This document shows, piece by piece, positions 15,620 through 23,317 of a stretch of DNA of 64,000 bases. The notes under the pieces are model-generated. The model worked only from the letters and a program-made list of their open reading frames with translations. It was not told the origin of the DNA and did not search any database. How positions within the stretch are numbered: the stretch's first letter is position 1; each line of letters begins with the position of its first letter. The translations under genes and the position numbers were made by a program. The DNA is from JAAFJM01 sp964529175 (GTDB lineage Bacteria > Bacteroidota > Bacteroidia > UKL13-3), in assembly GCA_964529175.1 (NCBI GenBank), contig CAZGVO010000002.1:62001-126000 (forward strand). Reading direction: 5' to 3'.

Positions 15620-16168
15620 TTATTTTTTAGTTAAATTTTTCCAATGTGTTTTATTAATGCTAAGCCAATCGCAGGTTAAATCGTGCCACATGAATTGTTC
15701 AACAAATTGAAGCCCGCATTTTTCAAGCACCCTGCGCGATGCCTTATTTTCTTGATGTGCAGCTCCAATAATTTCTTTCAATTTCAATTCTTCAAAACCA
15801 TATTTCAACCAAGCTTTGGTAGCTTCAGTAGCAAATCCTTTACCCCAAAATTGTGGCATAAATCTATAACCAATATCATGGTAGTTTACTTTGTTGTTTT
15901 CGGGTTCTGTTATAAATTTTAATCCACTCCAACCAATAAACAATCCTGTTTCTTTTTCAATAGTGGCCCATCGGCCAATACCGTTGGTTTGGTATTGGTT
16001 CCTTACCATAGTAATTACTTCTTGCACTTGTTCTATATTTTTAACAGGGCTTTCACCAAGGTATTTGTGTACCTCAGGGTTTGAATCCAACTCAAACATA
16101 TCCTTATCATCGCTAGGCAAAAGTTCACGTAAAATAAGTCTTTCGGTTTCTATTGGTTTATTGTTCAT
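15620..16168 (-). CDS. GNAT acetyltransferase, RimJ/RimL type (copy 1)
   Basis: A 182-residue GNAT protein of the RimJ/RimL family: ETERLILRELLPSD at the N-terminus, acetyl-CoA motif FWGKGFATEA (108-117) and NKASRRVLEKCGL near the C-terminus. It is a close paralogue of the gene at 19985-20551 (shared NGIGRWA, GWSGLKFITE, VHKYLG), so the two arose by duplication. RimJ/RimL relatives acetylate N-terminal amino groups of proteins or small-molecule amines. It is one of eight GNAT genes in this run. Confidence 0.88.
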   Translation of the reverse strand: MNNKPIETERLILRELLPSDDKDMFELDSNPEVHKYLGESPVKNIEQVQEVITMVRNQYQTNGIGRWATIEKETGLFIGWSGLKFITEPENNKVNYHDIGYRFMPQFWGKGFATEATKAWLKYGFEELKLKEIIGAAHQENKASRRVLEKCGLQFVEQFMWHDLTCDWLSINKTHWKNLTKK

Positions 16169-16178
16169 GTGGTTTATT

Positions 16179-16646
16179 TTAAATAGAGCAAGTAGGATTA
16201 CATATTACCTCAAAGTTAACTGAATTGGCTATATAACAAATTTCGTGTGCTTTATGATGAAGCTCAATAGCTTTTGGTATCATATCCTCCTGCTTTACTT
16301 TTATGTTTGGATTTAAAGTTACTGTTTTAAACTGCCCACCACCATTGGTGTTTTCTATCATTACACCCATTGCTTGGTCAATGTATTCAGTTACGATAAT
16401 GCCTTCCATGGCACATAGATACAAATACGATAACATGTGGCATGAAGAAATGGCCGATACCAATAAATCTTCTGGATTTAGTTTTGATTTATCGCCAACC
16501 GCAGCATTGTCTGTAGTTAATTGTAAATCTGGCTTTCCCGCGTTATGAATAGTGTGACTTCTATCGTAAGTTCTCACATTATTGGTTCCTTCTTCCTTAT
16601 TTCCTTGCCAAATAGTGGTAATTTTGTAGTGATGTTCGTGTGTCAT
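16179..16646 (-). CDS. OsmC/Ohr-family peroxidase-like protein
   Basis: A 155-residue OsmC-family protein with both redox cysteines: C69 in ISSCHMLSYL and C137 in HEICYIANSV. Members reduce organic hydroperoxides using thiols. The first methionine overlaps the stop of the upstream acetyltransferase by four bases (ATGA), so translation is coupled. Its place among acetyltransferases and hydrolases suggests detoxification. The N-terminal His-rich MTHEHHYK is slightly unusual. Confidence 0.88.
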   Translation of the reverse strand: MTHEHHYKITTIWQGNKEEGTNNVRTYDRSHTIHNAGKPDLQLTTDNAAVGDKSKLNPEDLLVSAISSCHMLSYLYLCAMEGIIVTEYIDQAMGVMIENTNGGGQFKTVTLNPNIKVKQEDMIPKAIELHHKAHEICYIANSVNFEVICNPTCSI

Positions 16647-17248
16647 AATTTGTTAAGTTGGGTGTTAGCTGAATTCATAATGGTTGTAAATTCATTTGTT
16701 TGAATAAAATCTTTAAATAATTGAGGTGTGGTTGGGTTTGGTTTGTATTCGTTTAAACTTAGCTGAAACCAATGCGTATCATGCCAATTGCCATGTTTAT
16801 AACCCACTTTTTTAAAAATCCCAATTTCTTCAAAACCCATTGCCTGATGAAATCCAACACTTTTTTGATTGGGCAAAGCAACACCTGCAAATACATTGTA
16901 GTAGCCTTGTAACTTTAATATTTCAAAAAGTGTTTGGTATAAAATCCTTCCTATTCCCTTTGTATGGAAATCAGGTGCTATATAAATAGTTGATTCGGGA
17001 CTCCATTGATAAGCCGTTCTATAACGGTGAGTGCTGCCATAAGCAAAACCAATAATTTTGTTTTTATAAAGGCAAACCAACCATGGATATTTTTCAGTAT
17101 TGACGCTAATTCTTTGTAAGTATTCTTCTAGTGAAGGTGCTTCGTATTCAAATGAAATAATAGTATGGTCAATATAATATTTATAAATGGCTAAAACAGC
17201 TTGCGCATCAGCTTCATTGATTAATCGTATGTCAAAAGTGTTTTCCAT
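16643..17248 (-). CDS. GNAT acetyltransferase, phosphinothricin/methionine-sulfone type
   Basis: Residues 1-165 match the Pat/MnaT subfamily: IRLINEADAQAVLAIYKYYI, SFEYEAPSLEEYLQRI, YGSTHRYRTAYQWSPESTIYI, the acetyl-CoA motif FHTKGIGRIL (94-103), VALPNQKSV and the GFEEIGIFKKVGYKHGNWHD tail. Such enzymes N-acetylate L-phosphinothricin or methionine sulfone/sulfoximine. About 30 extra residues follow the domain. It overlaps the OsmC gene by four bases. Confidence 0.85.
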   Translation of the reverse strand: MENTFDIRLINEADAQAVLAIYKYYIDHTIISFEYEAPSLEEYLQRISVNTEKYPWLVCLYKNKIIGFAYGSTHRYRTAYQWSPESTIYIAPDFHTKGIGRILYQTLFEILKLQGYYNVFAGVALPNQKSVGFHQAMGFEEIGIFKKVGYKHGNWHDTHWFQLSLNEYKPNPTTPQLFKDFIQTNEFTTIMNSANTQLNKL

Positions 17249-17253
17249 ACCAA

Positions 17254-17799
17254 TTAATTTTTGTTGATTCTATAAATATTTACCACATCTCCATTGCTAG
17301 TAGTAGTTTTATCTAATTTCATTCCATTATTCATGGCTACTTTTATTGAATCTGTATTTTCAGGAACTATTACCGAAATGAGTGAAGTTGCATAATTGTT
17401 TTCAAAAGCAAATTCTTTACATTTAATAGCTGCTTCACTGGCAAATCCTTTTCCTCGGAATGCTGGCATGAGCGAATAACCAATTTCTAACTCTTCTATA
17501 TCATCAATGGTTTGAATGAGTAAACCACATTGACCAACAAATGCTCCTGTTTGTTTTTCTATCAATGCATTCATACCACCAAGCCCGTTTTCGTATCTGT
17601 TAAAAACCCTTTTAAACCACATTCTACAACGTTCTATTGGATCTTCCACTTTTAGTTGTTCTTGCGAAAAAATGTACTTTAATGAGTCGGGGTATTTGCA
17701 AAAATCTAACCATGTATCAAAGTCTTGTTCAGTAATTCTTCTAAACAATAATCTTTCTGTTTCTTGTCCCTCTAGTGAATATTTGAATGTTGTTTTCAT
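17254..17799 (-). CDS. GNAT acetyltransferase, RimJ/RimL-like
   Basis: A 181-residue GNAT domain of the ribosomal-protein type: ETERLLFRRITEQDF, a central ALIEKQTGAFVGQCGLL, IGYSLMPAFRGKGFASEAA with the acetyl-CoA loop RGKGFA (115-120), and a C-terminal VPENTDSIKVAMNNGM. It is only distantly similar to the RimJ/RimL pair at 15620 and 19985. Five bases separate it from the neighbouring gene. The substrate is unknown. Confidence 0.85.
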   Translation of the reverse strand: MKTTFKYSLEGQETERLLFRRITEQDFDTWLDFCKYPDSLKYIFSQEQLKVEDPIERCRMWFKRVFNRYENGLGGMNALIEKQTGAFVGQCGLLIQTIDDIEELEIGYSLMPAFRGKGFASEAAIKCKEFAFENNYATSLISVIVPENTDSIKVAMNNGMKLDKTTTSNGDVVNIYRINKN

Positions 17800-17811
17800 T
17801 TTTTATTTAAA

Positions 17812-18513
17812 TTATATCTCCACAATTAATAAGTTTTCTTCCTCACCGTTTAATTGTGAAACCAATTCCCCTTTTTTATTCCAGTAAGCACTTTTTCCTG
17901 CAGCTTCTATTGAGTAAGAGCTGCCTATATAATTGGCCATCAATATATTCATGGCATATTTTTTAGCATAAGCACTTAATTGTGTGTAAGCCTCGTTAAT
18001 TCCATTTGGCGTATAAAAAATACTTGCTAAATAAAGTGTTGTCTCCACTTTACTTGTGTTTTCAGCGTGAATAGGATTGCTTATATCTGCACAAATAGCC
18101 AATGAAATTTTTTCACCATGCCATTCAATCAATGGATTTAATGAGTAACCAGCTTTAAAATAAAGCTCTTCACCATTATGTAAAAACTGCTTCGTATAAA
18201 TTTTTGTTGCTTTATTTGGCGAAAAAATAAATGAACCAATAAATAATTCAGAGTTAATTTTTATGGGAGCGCCCACAACTATATACATTTGGTATTGCTT
18301 GGACTTCTCCATTAAGACAGATAGTCTTGTATCATTTTCGGTAAACGAAAGATCATCGGCTTTCTCTCTTTCATAGCCTGTTAACGACATTTCAGGAAAT
18401 AAAATCAGCTCGACCTTTTGTTGTGCAGCTAATTCAATCATACCAAGATGATTTTGAATATTGGCTTCAATGTTTTTATCAATTGGTTTTATTTGTGCTG
18501 CGGCTATTTTCAT
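17812..18513 (-). CDS. Carbon-nitrogen hydrolase (nitrilase superfamily)
   Basis: A 233-residue protein with the complete Glu-Lys-Cys triad: E41 in LFPEMSLTGYE, K108 in YTKQFL and C141 in LAICADISNP. The family hydrolyses amides or nitriles; the short length and single domain fit small omega-amidase or carbamoylase-like members. It overlaps the next acetyltransferase gene by four bases, implying coupled translation and perhaps a shared nitrogenous substrate. Confidence 0.88.
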   Translation of the reverse strand: MKIAAAQIKPIDKNIEANIQNHLGMIELAAQQKVELILFPEMSLTGYEREKADDLSFTENDTRLSVLMEKSKQYQMYIVVGAPIKINSELFIGSFIFSPNKATKIYTKQFLHNGEELYFKAGYSLNPLIEWHGEKISLAICADISNPIHAENTSKVETTLYLASIFYTPNGINEAYTQLSAYAKKYAMNILMANYIGSSYSIEAAGKSAYWNKKGELVSQLNGEEENLLIVEI

Positions 18514-18965
18514 TTTTCACTCCATTTTATCAAAACAGCCTTTATCATTTCATTGTCTATTCTGATATCATTTAAAATTTCAAACCCATGTTTAAGGTAA
18601 AAAGGCATTGGCGTTTGGTAGTGCTCTCCATTAATTTTTAAATCATCATTATGGTCAATAACCCAACCATAAAATTCTTTATTTTCAGCTTTCAACTTTT
18701 CAATTAAAAGTCCCCCCAAACCTTTGCCTTTATGTTTTGAGGCAACAATAATTGAAAATCGAATTTGCTTTTCTTTTTCAAAATCCACAGCCCAAGCAAT
18801 TACATTTTGTTCCTCATCTAAAATGATGTAATGATTGTGCCAATCAGCTCCATCTAACAAAATAGGAAATCTGTCCTTAAGTTTAAGAGGGTATTCATCA
18901 TTCCACAATTGGTTTATATCAGACGATTGGTGTGTGGTTAATGTTTTAGTCTTTGTTATTTCCAT
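18510..18965 (-). CDS. GNAT acetyltransferase
   Basis: A 151-residue single-domain GNAT protein. Conserved elements are the strand IAWAVDFEKEKQIRFSIIV and the acetyl-CoA loop HKGKGLGGLL (78-87), followed by PFYLKHGFEI and a terminal strand. It has no signal peptide. The start is 20 bases from the pyruvate-kinase-like gene and the end overlaps the nitrilase. The substrate cannot be assigned. Confidence 0.83.
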   Translation of the reverse strand: MEITKTKTLTTHQSSDINQLWNDEYPLKLKDRFPILLDGADWHNHYIILDEEQNVIAWAVDFEKEKQIRFSIIVASKHKGKGLGGLLIEKLKAENKEFYGWVIDHNDDLKINGEHYQTPMPFYLKHGFEILNDIRIDNEMIKAVLIKWSEK

Positions 18966-18985
18966 TTTCCAGATTGTAAAAAAAA

Positions 18986-19966
18986 TTATTGAAAATAGTT
19001 CATAAACTTTAAGGTTTCAATTATTTGTTTATTAGCCATAGACCCAGAAATTAGGAAAGCCTCAATGTTCATATTTCTTAAATATCCGTAGTCCATAATT
19101 TCTGCTATTGATGGTGTTTCTTTGTCGCTAATCCCATTTAATAGTCCTGTTCCAATAATTAATTTCTTCTTTTGTTTATTGCATAAATCAATTAAATGTT
19201 TTTGAAATTTAAATATTTCACTCGGCTTATGCGCGGTTGACAAATCTCCTCTACCGAGTAAGACTGTTTCACAACAATCTAAAATTTCTATTAGATTCTT
19301 ATCATCCAATACATTTTCAATTTTGGCTAAAACATCTATTTTAGGCTGCAAATCCTTTATAATCATAATATCCTTAGCACTTTTAGTGAATGATACTAAA
19401 AGCTTAATATTGCTTTGAGTGAATTTTAGATTTTTAACAAAACAAATATCTTTATCTGAGTTTGCCTCAAAAACAAATGGATTATTTTTTACACTTATTG
19501 ATCTATTTGAACTTAAATCAAATGAGTTTATAGCTTTGCATAAAACATATTTTTCTTGAACCTCTTTGACCAATAAATTAAGTTCATTATCGGCAATACT
19601 AATTATATCTCCGCTTTTTAAACTCAAAAATCCTTTATGGTTAAAAAAGTTCACTGTAGGAATACAATCAACAAACGACTCTGTTTCTTGGTCAACTAAC
19701 TTATAATTAGTTTCTGCAATTACATTTAACCGATTGTGCAAATGTCCAACTGTGGGCTTATTTCCCGGCAAATCAATAATGATATCTAATTCAATTTTAT
19801 TGGCTTCTATCATATTTTGAATTTCGCTGATACGCTGATTAAATTCCTCTTCAGTTTTGCCTTTATAGATTAGACGAATTGCTTTAAGCCCGCAATTATG
19901 CAAATCTTTCAAATCAGTAGAAAAATCACCAAGATTTCTAGAGTATGTTAAAATAGGGTAAATCAT
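18986..19966 (-). CDS. Divergent pyruvate-kinase-like TIM-barrel protein
   Basis: A 326-residue protein that keeps pyruvate-kinase barrel landmarks: IDLPGNKPTVG (65-74, compare the canonical GPK/R-I-R loop), LAKIEN with K215 and E217, LLGRGDLS with D241, and LIIGTGLLNGISDKETPSIAEIMDYG, which aligns to the TATQML ... PTRAE block. The metal and catalytic residues thus appear kept, but the C-terminal regulatory domain is absent; glycolytic pyruvate kinases have about 470 residues. It sits amid acetyltransferase genes, so a role in a specialised pathway using phosphoenolpyruvate or an oxaloacetate-like substrate is more likely than glycolysis. Confidence 0.7.
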   Translation of the reverse strand: MIYPILTYSRNLGDFSTDLKDLHNCGLKAIRLIYKGKTEEEFNQRISEIQNMIEANKIELDIIIDLPGNKPTVGHLHNRLNVIAETNYKLVDQETESFVDCIPTVNFFNHKGFLSLKSGDIISIADNELNLLVKEVQEKYVLCKAINSFDLSSNRSISVKNNPFVFEANSDKDICFVKNLKFTQSNIKLLVSFTKSAKDIMIIKDLQPKIDVLAKIENVLDDKNLIEILDCCETVLLGRGDLSTAHKPSEIFKFQKHLIDLCNKQKKKLIIGTGLLNGISDKETPSIAEIMDYGYLRNMNIEAFLISGSMANKQIIETLKFMNYFQ

Positions 19967-19984
19967 TTTGGATTTTATATTAAT

Positions 19985-20551
19985 TTACAAAAGACTTTTT
20001 ATCAATGTATTATTTCTTTCCCATTCTTCCTTTGAAATTTTTAACCAGTCGCATGGAACATTCCACAAAGGAAAATCAAACTTTTCGATAAACTTTAAGC
20101 CGCATTTTTCTAAAACATTTCTTGATGCTTTATTATCAATATTTGCTGTTCCGTAAATGACAGGTAATTTCATCTCATTGAATCCGTAATCCAAAGCAGC
20201 CATTGCTGATTCAGTTGCATATCCTTTGCCCCAATATTCTGGATGAAAACGATAACCCACATCATAAAAATTGACATGTTTGTTCCAATCCTCTGTGATA
20301 AATTTTAACCCACTCCAACCCATAAAATCACCTGATTTTTTTTCAATTACAGCCCAGCGACCAATACCATTGTCAGCATACTGCTGCCTAATATTTTGAA
20401 TCATTTCTCTAGTTTGTAAAATATTAGCTGATGGTTTATTTCCCAAATATTTATGTACATCTGGATTTGAGTCCATTTCAAAAAAAGCTGCTTCATCTGT
20501 TGGAAGTATATCTCTTAAAATTAGTCTTTCAGTTTCTAAATGATATTTCAT
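19985..20551 (-). CDS. GNAT acetyltransferase, RimJ/RimL type (copy 2)
   Basis: 188 residues with ETERLILRDILPTDE, NGIGRWAVIE, GWSGLKFITE, YWGKGYATES as the acetyl-CoA loop, and NKASRNVLEKCGL. These features match the protein encoded at 15620-16168 along most of its length, which indicates a gene duplication within the same operon. It overlaps the upstream GNAT gene by four bases (ATGA). It is predicted to be a cytoplasmic amine acetyltransferase. Confidence 0.88.
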   Translation of the reverse strand: MKYHLETERLILRDILPTDEAAFFEMDSNPDVHKYLGNKPSANILQTREMIQNIRQQYADNGIGRWAVIEKKSGDFMGWSGLKFITEDWNKHVNFYDVGYRFHPEYWGKGYATESAMAALDYGFNEMKLPVIYGTANIDNKASRNVLEKCGLKFIEKFDFPLWNVPCDWLKISKEEWERNNTLIKSLL

Positions 20552-21027
20552 CTTTCAATTGTTGGTTTAAATTCTGAAATAGGGCAACCTTGTTTTCTCA
20601 AAATATATTCGTCAGCTCCTTCAATTATATGGTTGGTTAATGTGCCAATTTTTTCGTAACCTAAACTATAGTAAAGTTTTTGTGCACGATGATTAAACGA
20701 AGTAACGCACATAAACACGTTTGGAAATAGTTTTAAAAGTTTTTCTTCACTAAATTTCAAAAGAGCAGTTCCAATTCCTTTTCCTCTGTGGTTTGGTTGA
20801 ATGCAAATTGTTTGAATGTAGCCACGCAGCACACCATAAAACTGAAGCACTACAAAACCTGCAAATTCATTTTCTACGAAAACAAGATAAACTTCTTTAT
20901 AGTCACCTCTTACAGCCAATTTACATTTTTCATATTCAAATTTGAGTGTTACAAATGGCTCTGATTGACACATCAATTTGGCACATTGGTCCAACTCGTT
21001 TTCGTTTGTTGCTAATTTAATTTCCAT
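20548..21027 (-). CDS. GNAT acetyltransferase
   Basis: The start ATG at 21027 is preferred because it lies one base after the stop of the neighbouring gene (TGA, 21029-21031); the longer frame to 21135 would overlap that gene by over 100 bases and adds a Lys-rich, unconserved leader. The 159-residue product has the GNAT strand LRGYIQTICIQPNHRGKGIGTALL (acetyl-CoA loop 81-90) and RAQKLYYSLGYEKIG near the C-terminus. The substrate is unknown. Confidence 0.83.
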   Translation of the reverse strand: MEIKLATNENELDQCAKLMCQSEPFVTLKFEYEKCKLAVRGDYKEVYLVFVENEFAGFVVLQFYGVLRGYIQTICIQPNHRGKGIGTALLKFSEEKLLKLFPNVFMCVTSFNHRAQKLYYSLGYEKIGTLTNHIIEGADEYILRKQGCPISEFKPTIER

Positions 21028-21028
21028 A

Positions 21029-21496
21029 TCAAATAAGTTTTCTAAATGTCGGTTCATGGTATAGTTCAAATCCTTCTTGTGAATAAACTTTTTCACCTTC
21101 TTTGGTTGCATGTAATTCAAAAGCTGTAATTCCATATTTCTTTCCTTCTTCCACCAATAAATTCAAAATGTTTTTACAAACTCCTTTTCTCCTGAATGAA
21201 GGTATAGTGTACATATTCATAATATACCCCCATTTACCAGAAGGATTTTTGAAATTGCCTGGCATTTCTCGTAAATGCACAGAACCAATACCTGCAACTA
21301 TCCCATCACATTTTGCAATGAATGAAATGCAGCTGTTTTCAATAATTGCTTTTGAAAAATAATCAGTCATTTGATTTCTTAATGACTCAATTGCTTCTTC
21401 ACTTTGTTCCCCAGATAATTCAAGTGCAAATAAAATTCTGTTATCAACTAATGCAGAAATATCGTCAATGGTTGCTTTGTGATAGGTTATGTTCAT
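21029..21496 (-). CDS. GNAT acetyltransferase
   Basis: A 155-residue GNAT protein with the strand WGYIMNMYTIPSFRRKGVCKNIL (acetyl-CoA loop about 101-110) and AFELHATKEGEKVYSQEGF at the C-terminal strand-helix. This layout is common in GNATs annotated as acting on small molecules. It overlaps the next gene upstream by four bases and touches the following one, part of the coupled run. Confidence 0.85.
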   Translation of the reverse strand: MNITYHKATIDDISALVDNRILFALELSGEQSEEAIESLRNQMTDYFSKAIIENSCISFIAKCDGIVAGIGSVHLREMPGNFKNPSGKWGYIMNMYTIPSFRRKGVCKNILNLLVEEGKKYGITAFELHATKEGEKVYSQEGFELYHEPTFRKLI

Positions 21497-21996
21497 AATA
21501 ATTCCATTGTATAAATATAAAATACCTTCCCAAACACCGGCTCAAGCTCTTTTTGCTTTATGAAACCTAGGCTTTCATAAATATGTCGAGCCACATTTTG
21601 AAATTCAGAAGTATGTAACGCTATTGTTTTCTCATCTGTTTCTTTCGCTTTATCAATGCATTGTTGCGTTAGCTTTTTTCCAATTCCATTACCTTCAAAA
21701 GCAGGATTTACTCCTATATATCTTATATACGACCATTCAGATGGAAAATATAAAAATGGATTTCCACTAGGAATAAAAAACGCCATACCAACTATTTCAT
21801 TTTCATACTCACATACAAAACAAGTGGATATAGATAACAAGTTTAAGAAGTTTTCATCACTCTTGAATCCTGCTTCCCACTTTTCCCAATTCTCTTGAGT
21901 AATGGTAGATTTATACTGTCCATAAGCCAGTAAACCCAATTGTTGAAGTTGTTTCAAATTTTTATTAGTTGCAGTTCTATAAGTAAGTTCTTTCAT
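21493..21996 (-). CDS. GNAT acetyltransferase
   Basis: A 167-residue GNAT protein: YRTATNKNLKQLQQLGLLAYGQ at the start, IRYIGVNPAFEGNGIGKKLTQ as motif A (acetyl-CoA loop 100-109), and IALHTSEFQNVARHIYESLGF. The middle part, SGNPFLYFPSEWSYIRYIGV, is typical of a GNAT group found in Bacteroidota and Firmicutes. Four-base overlaps link it to genes on both sides. Confidence 0.85.
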   Translation of the reverse strand: MKELTYRTATNKNLKQLQQLGLLAYGQYKSTITQENWEKWEAGFKSDENFLNLLSISTCFVCEYENEIVGMAFFIPSGNPFLYFPSEWSYIRYIGVNPAFEGNGIGKKLTQQCIDKAKETDEKTIALHTSEFQNVARHIYESLGFIKQKELEPVFGKVFYIYTMELL

Positions 21997-22331
21997 ATAT
22001 TTACTCTGTCATTATTGGTATTGGGTTGAGAAATCACTAAAAATTCTATTTCATCATTGCTTTCATTGGCTATAAAATGTTTGGTATTATTTAGCACACT
22101 TAGTCCATCATTTGGATTGAGTATAAAAACCTCATTTTCTAAATAAAAAGTAGCTTGACCTTTTAATACATAAAAAAACTGGGTAGCTTTTTCATGAAAA
22201 TGCAAATGTTCTTTTGCTCCAATTGGCATCAATTCCTGTTTGATTGATAAAGATTCCCTGTTGTTTAAAATCCAAGATAAACAGTTGTTACCCCAGGTAT
22301 AATTTTCAGCAATTGTTTTATTTATTTTCAT
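21993..22331 (-). CDS. Small cupin-domain protein
   Basis: A 112-residue single cupin. Metal-binding motif 1 is visible as EHLHFHEKATQFFYVLKG (about 41-58) with GQATFYLENE, and the second motif as LNNTKHFIANES. Small cupins of this form are metal-dependent dioxygenases, isomerases or ligand-binding proteins. It is the promoter-proximal gene of the fourteen-gene run and overlaps the next gene by four bases, so it is expressed with the acetyltransferases. Confidence 0.82.
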   Translation of the reverse strand: MKINKTIAENYTWGNNCLSWILNNRESLSIKQELMPIGAKEHLHFHEKATQFFYVLKGQATFYLENEVFILNPNDGLSVLNNTKHFIANESNDEIEFLVISQPNTNNDRVNI

Positions 22332-22453
22332 TTTATTTATTTTTAAAGTAATAATTCAATGCGCCATCACTCAAAATCTAATTCTTTTCTAATTTTAGCA
22401 GAAGCTCTTATATTAGTCCTTTAAATTAAAATTATTTTATATGTTGCTGAATT

Positions 22454-23080
22454 TCAGAATATTGTTAATATGCATGAATACAAAGCCAAAAGACCAAATG
22501 AAATAATTATTAGTCCAGAAAGTCTATTTATCCAAACCAATCTATTGGGTGTAATTTTAGATTGAAAATAACCAACCACAGAACTTAATATTAACCACCA
22601 TAAAGCAGAACCAATAAATACACCAATTACAAGTGTTATGGATGATAAGTAATCTGTTTTTGCGGTTCCAATCCCAAGTCCAGCAAATATGGCTAAGAAT
22701 GATAATATAGTTGCTGGATTGGTAATAGTTAAGAAAAAAGTTGAAACAAAATTATTTAAAAGACCTTTACTGTCAACATTTGCAGCTACTGAGGCAGGTT
22801 TTGTTAAAAATGATTTTATTCCTAAAAAGAGTAAAAATAACCCACCAATTAACTTCATCCAAAATTCTTGTGTTAAAAGAAATGAGGAAACAATTGTTAA
22901 TCCGAAACCTGCAATAGCACCATAAACACTATCCGCCATTGCTGCTCCCATTCCAGTAACAAAACCTGCGGCACGTCCCTCTGTTAATGTGCGTTTTATA
23001 GTTAGTACACCAATTGGTCCAACTGGCGCTGCTACCGAGAAACCAATTATTAATCCTTTAATTAAATAGTCTATTGTCAT
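22454..23080 (-). CDS. LysE-family amino-acid exporter
   Basis: A 208-residue integral membrane protein with about six hydrophobic segments. The N-terminus IKGLIIGFSVAAPVGPIGVLTIKRTL is the LysE/RhtB signature (G-x-x-x-A-x-P-G-P). Family members export amino acids or toxic analogues. It is divergently arranged with the MocR-type regulator at 23318, a common pairing in which the regulator controls the exporter. A 12-bp inverted repeat lies between them. Confidence 0.87.
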   Translation of the reverse strand: MTIDYLIKGLIIGFSVAAPVGPIGVLTIKRTLTEGRAAGFVTGMGAAMADSVYGAIAGFGLTIVSSFLLTQEFWMKLIGGLFLLFLGIKSFLTKPASVAANVDSKGLLNNFVSTFFLTITNPATILSFLAIFAGLGIGTAKTDYLSSITLVIGVFIGSALWWLILSSVVGYFQSKITPNRLVWINRLSGLIIISFGLLALYSCILTIF

Positions 23081-23217
23081 ATTGTATTATTGCTATTAAA
23101 ATGTGAAAAAGAAATGCCATTTGGCTTATAAGGCCTTTCTCAACAGTGCTTTTTATACTTTCCTTATCACTCATTTTTCATTTACTTCATTAAATTCCAT
23201 CTTGTTCATATTGAGTA

Positions 23218-23279
23218 TATTTGTATTGTATAATTTTGGTAAAGCAAAACTGATTAAAAAATAAATAACAATACAGATA
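23218..23279. promoter_or_regulatory. Candidate operator between lysE-type gene and MocR regulator
   Basis: TATTTGTATTGT (23218-23229) and ACAATACAGATA (23268-23279) form an inverted repeat with one mismatch in 12, separated by 38 bases. It lies 39 bases before the regulator start and about 140 bases before the exporter start. A TAnnTTTG-type box, TATATTTG, overlaps its left arm (23216-23223). Binding by the MocR-like protein is an inference. Confidence 0.45.
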
Positions 23280-23317
23280 CAGTTTTATTATTTTTGACCC
23301 ATACACTTTTAAAGAAA

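Noticed and set aside
20548..21135. Longer version of the acetyltransferase starting at 21135
   Set aside because: It would overlap the neighbouring gene by more than 100 bases and adds an unconserved Lys-rich leader; the ATG at 21027 abuts the previous stop.
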